A program made the position numbers and the translations under genes. A DNA stretch of 64,000 nucleotides from Rhizoclosmatium globosum (Eukaryota > Chytridiomycota > Chytridiomycetes > Chytridiales > Chytriomycetaceae): NCBI GenBank assembly GCA_002104985.1, contig MCGO01000027.1:434001-498000 (forward strand). Direction: 5' to 3'. The notes beneath the pieces were generated by a model. The model searched no databases. It saw only the letters and a list, made by a program, of their open reading frames with translations, and was not told the DNA's origin. This document shows, one piece after another, positions 1 to 12,049 of the stretch; positions within the stretch are counted from its first letter, which is position 1; each line of letters starts with the position of its first letter.

Positions 1-530
1 TTGTACCTGGATGCTTTGAAGTGATGACTGGGATTCGGTCGCGAAATGCTGGGACCAACCATCAGATCTCTGGCTACAGAGCGGCTGGCTGTGGATTCCG
101 CGAGTCTTTGGTTGACGAACCAGAGGCTGCTGACAGCATCCACGGAGCCGGAATCCGCCAGGCTGTGGATTTCCACATGCGATTCCGCGCACAAGAACCT
201 GCCACGCTGGTCCATGTCAGTTCTGACACTGGATTTTTTGGTCCCATAGCTGCTGCCGTGCACGCAGGGTTCGATGTGGTGGTGGTACACACTGGAAACA
301 GGTTCAGCCTCACCAAGTACCACGCCTTGGCACAGGGTCTTGCTGCACCCACTCTTGTGTCAATTTCGAGCCTCAAGAACAAAACCTACACATATACAAT
401 GCAGCCTCGTGTTCCTCCGACTGCAGAGTACATGGTTCCTCTTCTTCCCAACATACTTCCTCCACAAGTCGCAGCCAACTGGCAAGAGGGAGCTGGTCAT
501 TTTATGAGACCACAGCTATTGTTTGATTAG
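1..530 (+). CDS. NYN-domain protein, 3' part of exon 2 (cut by window start)
   Basis: This is the C-terminal part of the NYN-like protein described in full at 16238-16954; the reading frame enters at the second base of a codon and ends with TAG at 528-530. It matches that copy without a visible difference. It includes the conserved stretch with SSDTGFFGPI followed by GFDVVVVH, which corresponds to the second acidic motif and following strand of NYN/PIN-like nuclease folds. The first exon with the initial catalytic Asp lies outside the window, so completeness cannot be judged here. Confidence 0.75.
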   Translation, partial: VPGCFEVMTGIRSRNAGTNHQISGYRAAGCGFRESLVDEPEAADSIHGAGIRQAVDFHMRFRAQEPATLVHVSSDTGFFGPIAAAVHAGFDVVVVHTGNRFSLTKYHALAQGLAAPTLVSISSLKNKTYTYTMQPRVPPTAEYMVPLLPNILPPQVAANWQEGAGHFMRPQLLFD

Positions 531-600
531 TTGATGAAGGGAATGAAGGGTTGAAATGGGTTTGTTGCTGTATATGTTGCTGGAACCTGGAGGATGAACG

Positions 601-740
601 GTGGAAAGGGCAGCGCAGTTATGGCGTGGTGTCGGGTTGAAGGGAGGGATAATTGGTGTGCTGTATAGAGGTGGAAAGGGCAGCGCAGTTATGGCGTGGT
701 GTTGGGTTGAAGGGAGGGATAATTGGTGTGCTGTATAGAG
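601..740. repeat. 70-bp tandem duplication in the NYN 3' flank
   Basis: Two adjacent 70-bp copies (601-670 and 671-740) differ at one visible base. The same two-copy state is present at 17025-17164 and inverted at about 41141-41280, but the inverted copy behind the NYN gene at 29039-29755 has a single unit. The rest of 741-1140 is non-coding; it holds two copies of a short near-palindrome (CGCCTCAGGCG) near 1018 and 1065. Confidence 0.8.
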
Positions 741-1140
741 GGTGGTTGAAGGGTGGGATTTATCCAGGATTCGGGAGTAGAAGTTGGTGTTTCTTTATTC
801 AATCTGTTTTTATCCAAATACAAATATCATTCTATCAGTCACTTTATTCTGATGTGATGTAGACAATACTTTTGTGGCTAAACACAACGAAATGTTTCGG
901 ACATCCTCCTTTTTTTCCATTCTTTCCTGTGCACGACGTCTCCTTCTCCAACCATTCCCCAACTAACTCTTCACCTATGATGCTACATTTCTTGTTCATT
1001 CACTGTGATGCCTGATGCGCCTCAGGCGGAGAGTGGCTTCTGCGATGCACAGTAACCAAATGCGCCTCAGGCGGAACTTGTGTGTGTGTGTTGCAGCTAG
1101 CCCAATGGAGTTACAGTGACTGGGAAATAGAGCATTCAAA

Positions 1141-1222
1141 GGTGGTTTGTTGGTTGGATGGTTGGTTGGTTGGATTGTTGGTTGGATGGTTGGTTGGTTG
1201 GTTGGTTGGTTGGTTGGTTGGA
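1141..1222. repeat. GGTT/GGAT microsatellite, U1 copy
   Basis: A run of TTGG tetranucleotides with scattered GGAT variants, about 82 bp long. The equivalent locus in U2 is about 84 bp (17565-17650) and in U3 about 230 bp (40501-40732). Translated frames give Gly-Trp-Leu-Val type repeats that are artefacts of the microsatellite. Confidence 0.95.
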
Positions 1223-1269
1223 GAGATCGTGTTGCTTATCCTGCTGGACACCTCCAAACTCGACCCTTC

Positions 1270-2155
1270 AGTCGTTTCTCCAGTGCAACTACGCGCAAAC
1301 AATGTCTGATTGGCAATGGGCTCTCTGCATCGCTTGATTGGAAAGGTAAGCTTTTGTTGTGCACTTATGTTTTCTCATACTCATCTTTTGGGCATCTAAT
1401 ATATAGTATCGAATATCATTATTGATACTGGAATGTGCTGCCATGCATATTTTCGCTCGACGAGGACCCTTGCGTTGATCAGACGGCCACACATCAATTC
1501 AACCAAAGATTGTGCAAGTATACACTCAAGAATATGGTTTCAAGCAAACTTCTGGCGAAGGGACTAGCAGTATGTTCAAATATCGATGGATAAGAAGAGG
1601 TAAGACATCCCCGTCTCTCAGGTTGGCGCTAAAACATCATTCTGTCAGTTTCTCTTCACAAACAATCATGCTGTTGAAGGGGAGCTATCACTTCTTCACA
1701 TCTCAGCATCTTCGTCAACTGCTCCGAAACAACCCACACCACAAACGTACACTTGCACCATCCAGCCAGATCAAACCAATTCAATGAATGCAGCATTTCT
1801 TTGGGCGTTGTGGGTCCTTGTCCAACACGCCAAGTGCAAATTCAAACAAAGGAAACGTAACAACAGGGGGCTTCGTGGACTCGTCTGCTTCGTCTTTGGC
1901 ACCACTTTTGTCGATGAGGAAGGACCTGGGTCGCCGTCTGGACTGAAGGGCCTAGCAATAATCCAACACGACTCAAGGTGCTTCCCAGCTCCCTTCCCCT
2001 TCTCACATTCAACAATCTAATCCAACCATCTTCATCCCTGCTTCAGAATCAACTGAATCCGCCTCAGAGCCGGTACACTGCCTCCAACAATCAAGTGTCC
2101 CAACACTGACCAACAAACTCAAAGAAACAGTAAACGAATCTCATCAAAAAGGTGA
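1270..2155 (+). other. Possible 5' exons upstream of the coiled-coil pseudogene
   Basis: Splice-like signals occur here, for example a GTAAGC donor near 1345 and a GTAAGAC donor near 1600, with short open stretches between them. The equivalent U2 sequence (17690-18570) differs by several small indels, so no frame stays open in both. I cannot assign a protein. It may be the degraded 5' end of the coiled-coil gene that follows. Confidence 0.3.
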
Positions 2156-2159
2156 CTAA

Positions 2160-4070
2160 CAACAGAAATCAAGAGAGGAGTACTTACTGTTGCTCAACAG
2201 GAGGCTGCTGACGTGAAAATTGCATTAGAATGTGTTGACAAAAATGGTTGCTTCCAAGGCCCGTGCTGACGAAGGAATAGAGTCCTTCAATCACCTGAAA
2301 AATGAATGCGACGCTACAAAGATGTTTTTGGCCTGCTTGACTAAAGAGGTCGAATGGGCAAAACCGTGTATTGCTCAACTATCGACCCAAATCAATGCGG
2401 AAGCTGAAAATGGGTGAACGCATGCAGGCATTGAATGAGGAGTTTGATGGTGCAAAGTCGTTGATTGATTAGCAATTGTGTCAACTGGAGGAAGTGCAGC
2501 TTGATTGTAATGAAGCAAACGTGCCGCTGATGAATTTGACGGAAGAGTTGGAGACTGTCAAGAAAAAGACTAACTCCAAGGAACAGTCGCAAGAAATGGA
2601 GGAAATAAACCAAGAGCTTTCATGTGAACAAGAAAGAATGGAAAGTGCTGGGCGGGAAATGGAATGCGCAGTTTGTGGAGGTGGAGAATCTGCACGCGAA
2701 CAAGCTGCTTGATCTGTTGAATTAACCCAAAAAGCACATGGTGATGCTGATGTTCGTGTTGCGGAAGCTCAGAAGCACGCACTTCTCGCAAGGGAGGACT
2801 TCGAACGTTCCCAAGCAAAGGTTTCCCAAAGAGAATCAGACGTGTCAGATCTTGAAGTGGCCTTGGCTGTAATGACGAAGGAGAGAGACGAAGTGGTACG
2901 TCTAACCGTGCTTTGTTTGTTTGTTTAATGAGTCGTTGCTATAGAAATGGGAATGGAATGTGACCAGAGATAACTCAGTGGCATACAATCAAACTTGGAC
3001 GTGAGTGAAGGAAGCCTTTTGGATTTGGAAGCGCCGTTGAGGGATTCCAAGGCACCAGAGGTTGTGTTGCAAGCACAAGTCCAAAGGGACGAGTTTGTTG
3101 GGTGAGATTCAAGCTGCTCTTCAACAAAGTGTGGTTGATGTTGGCAAGTGGGAGCAAAGAGCCAGGGAATAGAAGAATAGGTTGTTCTGGCAATGTTGGT
3201 TTGGTGAGTTTTTTCAATGCGGGGTTTGTCGGGAGGGTATTAAAATCATGCTTTGTAGCAATCGCAAGTTGTTGCTGATGCTCAAGAAGCTCTAAAAGTT
3301 GCAGAAAAGCGGGTTGAAAACCTTGTGCGTGAGAAAGATGAACTTACAAGCAAATGGCTGTTACTGCTGCCTCTTTGGAAGAGGCGTGAAAGATTTCAAA
3401 TACAAAGGCTTATGAATTGACGGTGAAGACACAGAAGTTTGAGGCTCAAACTGTGATTATCCATGAACTGGAGAGTCGATGCTCTGAATTGGTGAGTTGG
3501 TGTGTTCTTTGTCTTCAAGATCTAATTCTTTGGGTAGACAAATTCTCTTGCGGCTGCTGAAACCTGGGTCGAAGGATGCTGAGCCCACAATGTCAGTCAT
3601 GACACAACAATTCGAAACTTTTGCAAAATGAGGAGTAGTCTCACAATATCGTGTCTCTTTCAAGTGGACATTCCAACTTCCGACTGTTTGTTGGATGAAG
3701 GTGCTTGAAAGGGCTGATCATCCTCGCACTTCTGCCATCTGGAAGAGACTTTCCTAAAAATCCACCCCAACAGGTTGTTTTCAGAGAAGGAGGTGGAAGT
3801 TATTGTTAGTGCCCCGATGGGAGTGAAGCATGGCTGATAAAAAGGAGTGTCTTGACCCCACAAACGTTGAGTTGGTAGAACAGATTCGGCGCTTGGAGGC
3901 TGAAGCTGTTATGAATGCGGAGGTGTTGAGCAGTGTCCAGAAGCTGTTGACTGTGGCCACGACTGAAGCCGAAGGAATGGAAATCGAATGGTCCACTTTT
4001 CTTCTTCTTGGAGAAATATACCACGCTGTGAGATTCCACATGGAAGCAAAGTGGAATAAGGTTGTTTGAA
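2160..4070 (+). pseudogene. Decayed coiled-coil protein gene, U1 copy
   Basis: Several open stretches are rich in Glu, Lys, Gln and Leu with heptad-like spacing typical of long coiled coils, at 2232-2417, 2476-2712, 2730-2926 and 3830-4069. They are separated by in-frame stops and frameshifts; a TGA just after 2709 is shared with U2. The U1 copy has a TAG near 2470 where U2 reads through, and U2 has a stop near 18907 where U1 reads through, so both shared and private lesions exist. Introns may explain some gaps but not all of these stops. The original family cannot be named because coiled coils are low in identity signal. It lies directly upstream of the DOP1-like pseudogene on the same strand. 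Confidence 0.55.
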
Positions 4071-4179
4071 ACGTCATTGTGCCATTCACACATCAACACA
4101 GTTCGATCTGGAGCTTGTCAGTGGATATTCACAAACTTACCTGCCCTTATACAATTATTATTTAGCTGGACAAGGACAA

Positions 4180-7100
4180 AATTGGGTCGGCCATGTTGGA
4201 TCAAGTTTTATCTTTAAGTCGTTGAAGGAAAAAAGTTTGGTGTTGGCAAATTACAAGGAGGTGCTTTGTTGCGGTTTCCTTTCACGTATCTTCATTTTGA
4301 TTCGGTTCTCAGCTCCTACAATCTGCTGAGATGTTGCTTGATTCAATCAACCCGTATACAATTTGGAAACATATCTACCATTTGGTCATTGCGAATCCGA
4401 TTGGACCATGTCAAACCATGCAAGAATACCAGCTCTTTGATTTGATGCTGGGGATTGTTTGTGTGGAGGAAGAAGATGTGAAGCGTATTCATCTGCCGAT
4501 TTTGTTGTGTTGGTTAAGTTACCAGCTTGATGTGAGTTTGACTTCCTTTCTCCAATGTCAATTTAGAAAACTCAAGAAAAACTTAGATGTTCAAAAAAAA
4601 GTTAGACGACTTTACCGAAACCTCGCACAAATTACCACTCTTTCTCGGAGTATGTTCCAAAGTTCTCTCCAATATACCTCGCGAAAGTATGACAAAGTCA
4701 TGGATTTTGAAACTGTCAGAATCTAACAGGTCAGAACGAATTCCGATGCGGCCAGTGGAATCACGGAAAGCCGGTGTTAAAAAGACGTCTCCTACTTCTG
4801 CAACCGGTGCATCCAACATCAGCATCTCATCCCTCTCTTCCATATGGAACCGTTGTGAATGAAGCAGAAGAAACAGCACTTGACGAACCAGCCGTGTTTC
4901 AGTCCCGTCATCTCTGAATTTGTAATTGTCGCCCTGTTGTCGAACTCAGCTTCACCAACTTCCAACTGTTTCTGACAAGCTTGTTGGATCAAGTTATACA
5001 GTTTTGGACCCTGAACTGTAGTTGACAGTGTTGTTTCCCACTGGTGTCAGCGTCAACAACTCGGAGAAATATTCTATTGTCATGTTGATTGAGGAAACGT
5101 GCCGAATGATTGAATGATTGAAGTGCTTGCGTCTGCGTATTTGGAGGTACACTCGAAACCCCAGCAAAGAAGCTTGGTGGCTCTGGAGTATGAGTACTGG
5201 GATTGGTTTCTTGCGTTGAGCGAGTGCGTGACACAGGTGAGTTCCCATTTTTAGTTTGAACGGGCGAGGTAAAGCTAACCATTAAACTTTTTAGACGTCT
5301 GAGTTTAGTGTCCTGAACGTCTCGCTTTCTTGCGTCCTCCAAATATTGTTGCAGGCGCGTTCTTCTTCCGTGACACTGAAATTTGATGTTAAGCTGTTTA
5401 TTCAAGTTTCCGTTAGCAGAGTAAGCATCTATCATCCTCTCCAAACAACACAGCATTTACAAAGATTTTCAAATAGTTATGGCTCTGCTTGGATCCGAGC
5501 CTTTTGGAATCTATCATACCCGAGCCGTAGATTTAATTTGGAAACTGAGCAGTGTGACCAAGTTTGGTTCTTACATTGTCGAAGACGTTGTTGCCAACTT
5601 TCTCTCGTCGCGCGATTTGGTGGATTTGCTCTTGCATCAACAGAGATTTGGAATTCTGTGGAGGTTGAGTGAAGGCAGACTGGAATCGCGTTTCCGAAGC
5701 CTCTGGTTTTGGTAGTGGACGCGTTGAGGAGTTAGAATCCGTCGATTAGGCGGATTGGAGAAGCGTGGTTGAAAACGTATGTCAAGTCTTACTCGAGGTG
5801 GGGAACAAGTCTATTTTGAAATCGTAGCTAACGTATCTGTGCTTTATAGGGTGATTGAGCCTATTTTGGCGACACTCCTCCATCCTGATATTTTTGTCTT
5901 TTCCGAACCATTTTGATTGGTAACCAAGAAGAAACAGTATTCTACTATGAGCGTGAGTTCAAATGGGTCAAGTTCTGTACTCGACGAGGCACTCTCCTTG
6001 TTATTGGCTGGAAACCGCCCTCTGCTTCAAACTTTATGGTCGGAGAGTATCAAGGAAGCAGATTTTGGAATTGAAGGATGTGTCGTGGTTACATAACGGT
6101 TTGTTGTAAAAGGCGTTGGTGTTACTGATCCTGATTTGTGCAGAGTTTAATACTTTGATCGGAGACCTCAAATATGCTGAAATACTGATGTTTATCTGTT
6201 TGAGGTAGTTTATTACACTTTTAGTTTACCGCACAGTCTTACTCCGTGTTTCAGATTTCTTCGTACCGAAGTCTATGATGGAGGCGCGTTTCAACTCAAA
6301 TATGAGAAGCTTCAAGCCATAAACACATCCATCCAGTCTCAATCCTGTGAATTCATTTCGAAGTTCCTTGGATTCTCTGAAGTCCAAAGCACCATGAACA
6401 CAGTAGTTGCCAAAGTCCTGATTCACAAAATCGCGTATTCGATTTCAGTTGCTCAGCTTGATCTCCAACCTCGTTTACTGCTTGTGTGGAGCTTGTTGTA
6501 CGAGAATCAAGAGAAGCTGATGTTGAGCCATCACAGTTCCATGCGACAAAATTCCATGACTGTGGGTGACGCGTTGGATAATCTGATTGTATCAAGTCGA
6601 GAAGTATTAGGACTTTCAGCGTCGAATTCCAAATTGGATGAGCAAGTGAATTCATTTGGTTCGTGTTGATTGAATCTGCCCTCACAACTACTGACACTTC
6701 CATTTCAGAAACGCTTCCTGGTTTCTTGCAAATGGTGCTTAGATCTCTGACTCAGAGCTCAAACAGACACGTGCTTCAGCATTGAATAGACTTTATCCTT
6801 TTGATTCTTCCTCGTCTCAATATTTCCTTCTGGTCCTTCCTTCAGCCCATTATATCCATCATCTGCGACCAGATTTCTCTTCGTGAGAAAAAAATGAGTG
6901 TGTACGTCGAGTGGTGCACAGAGAACTTCCGGAACAGAGGTGCAATTGGAGCTCCGGACACTGACGTTGTAATATTGGTTGTCGCTTTGAATCGTATTGT
7001 TGAATTCTGTTTGGCAAGCAAAGTGAACTGGAACCAATTCATCACAGTCGGAGAACCACACCTCCAGAGTTGATTCGACTAAATGTGCAGGGAACTTGGA

Positions 7101-8426
7101 ATAGATTGTTTGTAAGATATGGCGGATGCTAGTTTTGACCGAGACGCACAAGAAATCCAGAGAGGCACCTGAGAGTTCATATGACATCAGAGACTTGGAA
7201 CTGGGACTATCAGATGCAAAAGGATCTCTCTTGAACAGGGAAAACAACGACTTCAGCACACCCAAAACTCCTGGCAGAAGTTCAATGATGGCATCCCTGA
7301 ACAAACGAATGTTATAAACAAAACAAACAAACGGCAGGAAGCAGCTCACCTGGAATTCTGCGGTTCTTACTCCAAGGCATCAGGCGACGAGCTATCAACA
7401 AACACACTTGAAACAATTCCGAAATCCCAAATATTTGTTCCTCCCTTTATCTTTTCGATTTTGCTCTTGTTGAAGGGAAGGCTTTCATGTGGGATAACTC
7501 TGTCTTGGATTCACTTGGTTCCTGATTTGACACAAAAGGGTTCCTTCACACAAAAACATCAAAGACCGGCTCTGATGATGCATCTGCTGGATGGACTGCG
7601 GACTCGGTTCGGATTCGCTCAGAACATTGCGTCGCCGAAAGACAAAGGAAATCCATTCTACGTGCGATCAAAACAAATGTACGTTCGTGTAGTCGTGGCG
7701 TTTTGTTTTTCGCTAACGACTGGAGTTAGATTTAATACTCACCTTCTGTTCTTCTTGGAGAAATACATTGCGTTGTTTGCAGATCCAGAAACTGTCTATG
7801 AGGTGTGGCCTTCTATTCAGACTCGCATACCATTACCTCCGGTCCTAAACTCGAATTATTTTTCAACTAAACTCGCAAACCAAGGCTCGTCGCTGTTTGT
7901 ATTGAAAAGTTGGTTTTGAACAAAACACTTTGATGACAAGCGAAAGAGATTCCACTTGGATGAAATCTTCCAAAAGCTCTTTGATCTGACGATTCTGTAT
8001 TGTGCCAAACCTCCAGAAGTTTCTGCATTGACGCAAGCTCCAGCAATTATTCTGCCATCGTTGAGTTTGAAGTGAGCTGTTGGAGGCAATGAGGTGAATG
8101 TGTTCTTCCATTGATTTATTGGATGTTAACCTTGATTTCAGCGTGACGACGCGTCTTCACTCTGTTCCCGAACTTCGCTTCGCACCATGCATACTGTTTT
8201 GGACAAGCAACAACTTGCACCCTTCATTTCAACCTTGAGTCACCATACATATTCGTCCACATTCACAGCAGCAAAACCAGATATGGCGTTTATTGAGGAA
8301 GTCTTTGAAGCAGATATAATGGACACGGATAGCAATGGATCGCCCTCTACCTCGTCACCGTCGCCAGAGACACGGGTTCTTACACCCAACATGAGTCCCA
8401 AACCAGAACCTGCAAAGTTAAAATGA
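4180..8426 (+). pseudogene. DOP1: DOP1/Dopey-like gene, decayed, U1 copy (micro-inversion type)
   Basis: DOP1 proteins are very large peripheral membrane proteins of the Golgi/endosome system that act with MON2 and a flippase. Read through its lesions, the sequence shows DOP1-like blocks: a segment with VEDVV then FGILWRLSE near 5575-5670, then VVDALRS-stop-NPSIRRIGEAWLK near 5710-5775, then VIEPILATLLHPDI near 5851-5895, and DPETVYEVWPSI near 7788-7820. Clear lesions are an 8-bp tandem duplication at 5104-5119 that shifts the frame, a TAG at 5733-5735 inside the NPSIRR block, and a TGA at 5914-5916. The segment 7035-7471 is inverted relative to the rest. The 3' tail ends at a TGA near 8426. 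Family assignment is from motif memory, not alignment. Confidence 0.6.
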
Positions 8427-9396
8427 ATATATTTAATGAAAAAAAAAGAGGGGAGGAAAACTGCAGAAATTCTTTTTCTTTGTGGATTTCAAACTCAGAA
8501 AAGTCTTCCTGGAAAACTTTATGTGAAAGCACTTGCAGTACTATGACACCTGAGCTAGATGGCGTAGTATTGTGTAAGTATTCTCTGTGTCTTTATTCTG
8601 TTCCTCAACTTGAATACAAATCTAATCTGATGTTGTTTGAAACAGATGTCTGAACTGGCTGTCGGCTGCCCAGTGTTTGATGCACGCTGATCCACCAACG
8701 ATAGATACTATGCAAAGTATCAAGTGACAAGTCTTATTCCAACCATCTGATGCTTTGGTACGCGAATGAAGCTGAGTTGCCAGTGGAAGGTGTCAAAGTG
8801 GGTGTCTCTCTCTCGTTCCTCTCCTCTCCAACTCTCTCCTTCTCTCTCCTATTTCTCTTATCTCAACCTCAACTTCAAGTCATTAAACTCGCTTTCATGG
8901 CAGAAACGACTCGCGTCCTTCTCTTTTTGTTGGTGTGGTCAAGTCTGACAATTCTCTCACAAACTTGACCACCTTTCGTCTCCGGCGCGTTACTTCATAC
9001 CTTCATGCTGTTCTAATTAATCTTTGCCATCAATATCTTCTTAAGTAAATGGTGAGCGTTTATTGAATCACTTGGTTTAACGCCACACCACAGTTTCCTC
9101 CAGGTGGTAGAAGCCAATCCAGCCAGAGTCCAGTTCCATCATCCAGTTTTGTACATGCACTGTGGACTTGTGTAGCCTTCTTTCGGGATTTCATCATCCC
9201 CGTCATCGGTCCATGCTACAGGCTGGCTGTTTGCTTGTTTCCCCATCGACCTCATTGCCACCAGTTGCCACCAGGTTGCAGCCAGTAACTCACAGTCATT
9301 TGTGCTGTTTTGTTTTGTTTGTGAGTATACGTGTTGGTTTGTTGTAGGTGAAACAAATTACTAACCTGGTGTTCCTCCCTCTAGATTTCTGTCTCT
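8427..9396. other. Non-coding stretch between DOP1-like pseudogene and 698-bp array
   Basis: It contains a CT-rich tract near 8806-8870 and short unsupported open frames. Its first part (to about 9050) is shared with U2 (to about 23980) and U4 (to about 59140). After about 9060 the U1 sequence diverges from the version shared by U2 and U4. No gene is supported. Confidence 0.5.
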
Positions 9397-12002
9397 GCAG
9401 GTCTGGGTATAGTGTGACGGGAGGCTGGATTTGTTGGTTGGTCGTGTTCTTTAATTTTGGTGGAGTTTTGGGTTTTTGGGTTTGGCTTCTGTTGTGATTG
9501 TTGTTGCTGGAGTGGATGCGGAGGTGTATGTTGAGGGGTCCACGCCCAGACTGTTATGGCGTACTGTGTTCAACGGCGGCCAGACGGGGGGCAGGACTCC
9601 AAAAATGCAGCACTTTCTCTGTTGTGCTGTCTGCTTTTGTTCATAGTGGTAAGTGCCTCGTGTATTCAAAGTGACTGTAACCTAACTTTTCTTTTCTTTA
9701 GTGGTGATGCAAATAAACATGACGTATGGATCCATAAATCACGTTTCGACGATGCGCTTGTTGTAATTTGTGTGGAGCAGGTCTCATTGATGTTCTTTTT
9801 GGTGGATCCTTACTGGAGGTTTGAACAGCTGGTGAGTTGTGTTTGTAGTTTGCTTGGTGTGGTTTTTAATCGACTCTATATAAACATGTGGAACGTCTCT
9901 GCGGCAGTTTCTTCAATACAACAGGGAACAGAATGCGAGAATGCGAGATTGGAGCAAGATAGGAGAGAGTGAGCGTTTGGAGTAGGATGGATTGGTTTGC
10001 TGTGGAGTGCGTTTATTATGGGGAGTAGGTTTTTTCTCTTGGCCTGTTTGATTCTTTGGGTGATGTGTGAGTTTGGGAGTTGATTTGCAGGTCGGGGTAT
10101 AGTGTGACGGGAGGCTGGATTTGTTGGTTTTTGGTTGGTCGTGTTCTTTAATTTTGGTGGAGTTTTGGGTTTTTGGGTTTGGCTTCTGTTGTGATTGTTG
10201 TTGCTGGAGTGGATGCGGAGGGTGTATGTTGAGGGGTCCACGCCCAGACTGTTATGGCGTACTGTGTTCAACGGCGGCCAGACGGGGGGCAGGACTCCAA
10301 AAATGCAGCACTTTCTCTGTTGTGCTGTCTGCTTTTGTTCATAGTGGTAAGTGCCTCGTGTATTCAAAGTGACTGTAACCTAACTTTTCTTTTCTTTAGT
10401 GGTGATGCAAATAAACATGACGTATGGATCCATAAATCACGTTTCGACGATGCGCTTGTTGTAATTTGTGTGGAGCAGGTCTCATTGATGTTCTTTTTGG
10501 TGGATCCTTACTGGAGGTTTGAACAGCTGGTGAGTTGTGTTTGTAGTTTGCTTGGTGTGGTTTTTAATCGACTCTATATAAACATGTGGAACGTCTCTGC
10601 GGCAGTTTCTTCAATACAACAGGGAACAGAATGCGAGAATGCGAGATTGGAGCAAGATAGGAGAGAGTGAGCGTTTGGAGTAGGATGGATTGGTTTGCTG
10701 TGGAGTGCGTTTATTATGGGGAGTAGGTTTTTTCTCTTGGCCTGTTTGATTCTTTGGGTGATGTGTGAGTTTGGGAGTTGATTTGCAGGTCGGGTATAGT
10801 GTGACGGGAGGCTGGATTTGTTGGTTTTTGGTTGGTCGTGTTCTTTAATTTTGGTGGAGTTTTGGGTTTTTGGGTTTGGCTTCTGTTGTGATTGTTGTTG
10901 CTGGAGTGGATGCGGAGCGGTGTATGTTGAGGGGTCCACGCCCAGACTGTTATGGCGTACTGTGTTCAACGGCGGCCAGACGGGGGGCAGGACTCCAAAA
11001 ATGCAGCACTTTCTCTGTTGTGCTGTCTGCTTTTGTTCATAGTGGTAAGTGCCTCGTGTATTCAAAGTGACTGTAACCTAACTTTTCTTTTCTTTAGTGG
11101 TGATGCAAATAAACATGACGTATGGATCCATAAATCACGTTTCGACGATGCGCTTGTTGTAATTTGTGTGGAGCAGGTCTCATTGATGTTCTTTTTGGTG
11201 GATCCTTACTGGAGGTTTGAACAGCTGGTGAGTTGTGTTTGTAGTTTGCTTGGTGTGGTTTTTAATCGACTCTATATAAACATGTGGAACGTCTCTGCGG
11301 CAGTTTCTTCAATACAACAGGGAACAGAATGCGAGAATGCGAGATTGGAGCAAGATAGGAGAGAGTGAGCGTTTGGAGTAGGATGGATTGGTTTGCTGTG
11401 GAGTGCGTTTATTATGGGGAGTAGGTTTTTTCTCTTGGCCTGTTTGATTCTTTGGGTGATGTGTGAGTTTGGGAGTTGATTTGCAGGTCGGGGTATAGTG
11501 TGACGGGAGGCTGGATTTGTTGGTTTTTGGTTGGTCGTGTTCTTTAATTTTGGTGGAGTTTTGGGTTTTTGGGTTTGGCTTCTGTTGTGATTGTTGTTGC
11601 TGGAGTGGATGCGGAGCGGTGTATGTTGAGGGGTCCACGCCCAGACTGTTATGGCGTACTGTGTTCAACGGCGGCCAGACGGGGGCAGGACTCCAAAAAT
11701 GCAGCACTTTCTCTGTTGTGCTGTCTGCTTTTGTTCATAGTGGTAAGTGCCTCGTGTATTCAAAGTGACTGTAACCTAACTTTTCTTTCTTTAGTGGTGA
11801 TGCAAATAAACATGACGTATGGATCCATAAATCACGTTTCGACGATGCGCTTGTTGTAATTTGTGTGGAGCAGGTCTCATTGATGTTCTTTTTGGTGGAT
11901 CCTTACTGGAGGTTTGAACAGCTGGTGAGTTGTGTTTGTAGTTTGCTTGGTGTGGTTTTTAATCGACTCTATATAAACATGTGGAACGTCTCTGCGGCAG
12001 TT
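9397..12002 (+). repeat. Array of 698-bp tandem repeats, about 3.7 units (U1)
   Basis: Nearly identical units start near 9397, 10089, 10785 and 11485 with a period of 698-699 bp; the last unit is cut near 12002. Each unit contains two GT-AG intron-like segments, GTAAGTGCC...TTTCTTTAG and GTGAGTTG...GCGGCAG. The second joins, in phase, two coding-like blocks, ending with a run that reads WRFEQL then FLQYNREQNARMRDW and a stop. The upstream block reaches a stop before the first intron in the needed phase. This suggests a satellite that grew from a gene fragment. The open frames in the units recur with the period and are not evidence of separate genes. Confidence 0.85.
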
Positions 12003-12049
12003 TCCTTTTCTTTAGTGCTGATGCAAATAAAATGATGTGTGGATCCATA

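Noticed and set aside
4989..5456. Minus-strand 155-aa frame (and its equivalents near 21292-21846 and 61261-61815) as a gene
   Set aside because: The plus strand of the same sequence gives DOP1-like blocks, and the minus frame has no known motif, so it is a shadow.
9556..11368. 138-aa and 163-aa frames repeated every 698 bp as a tandem gene family
   Set aside because: They cross intron-like segments, occur on both strands of the same repeat, and follow the satellite period; only the splice-joined exon pair looks coding, and it has no open upstream exon.
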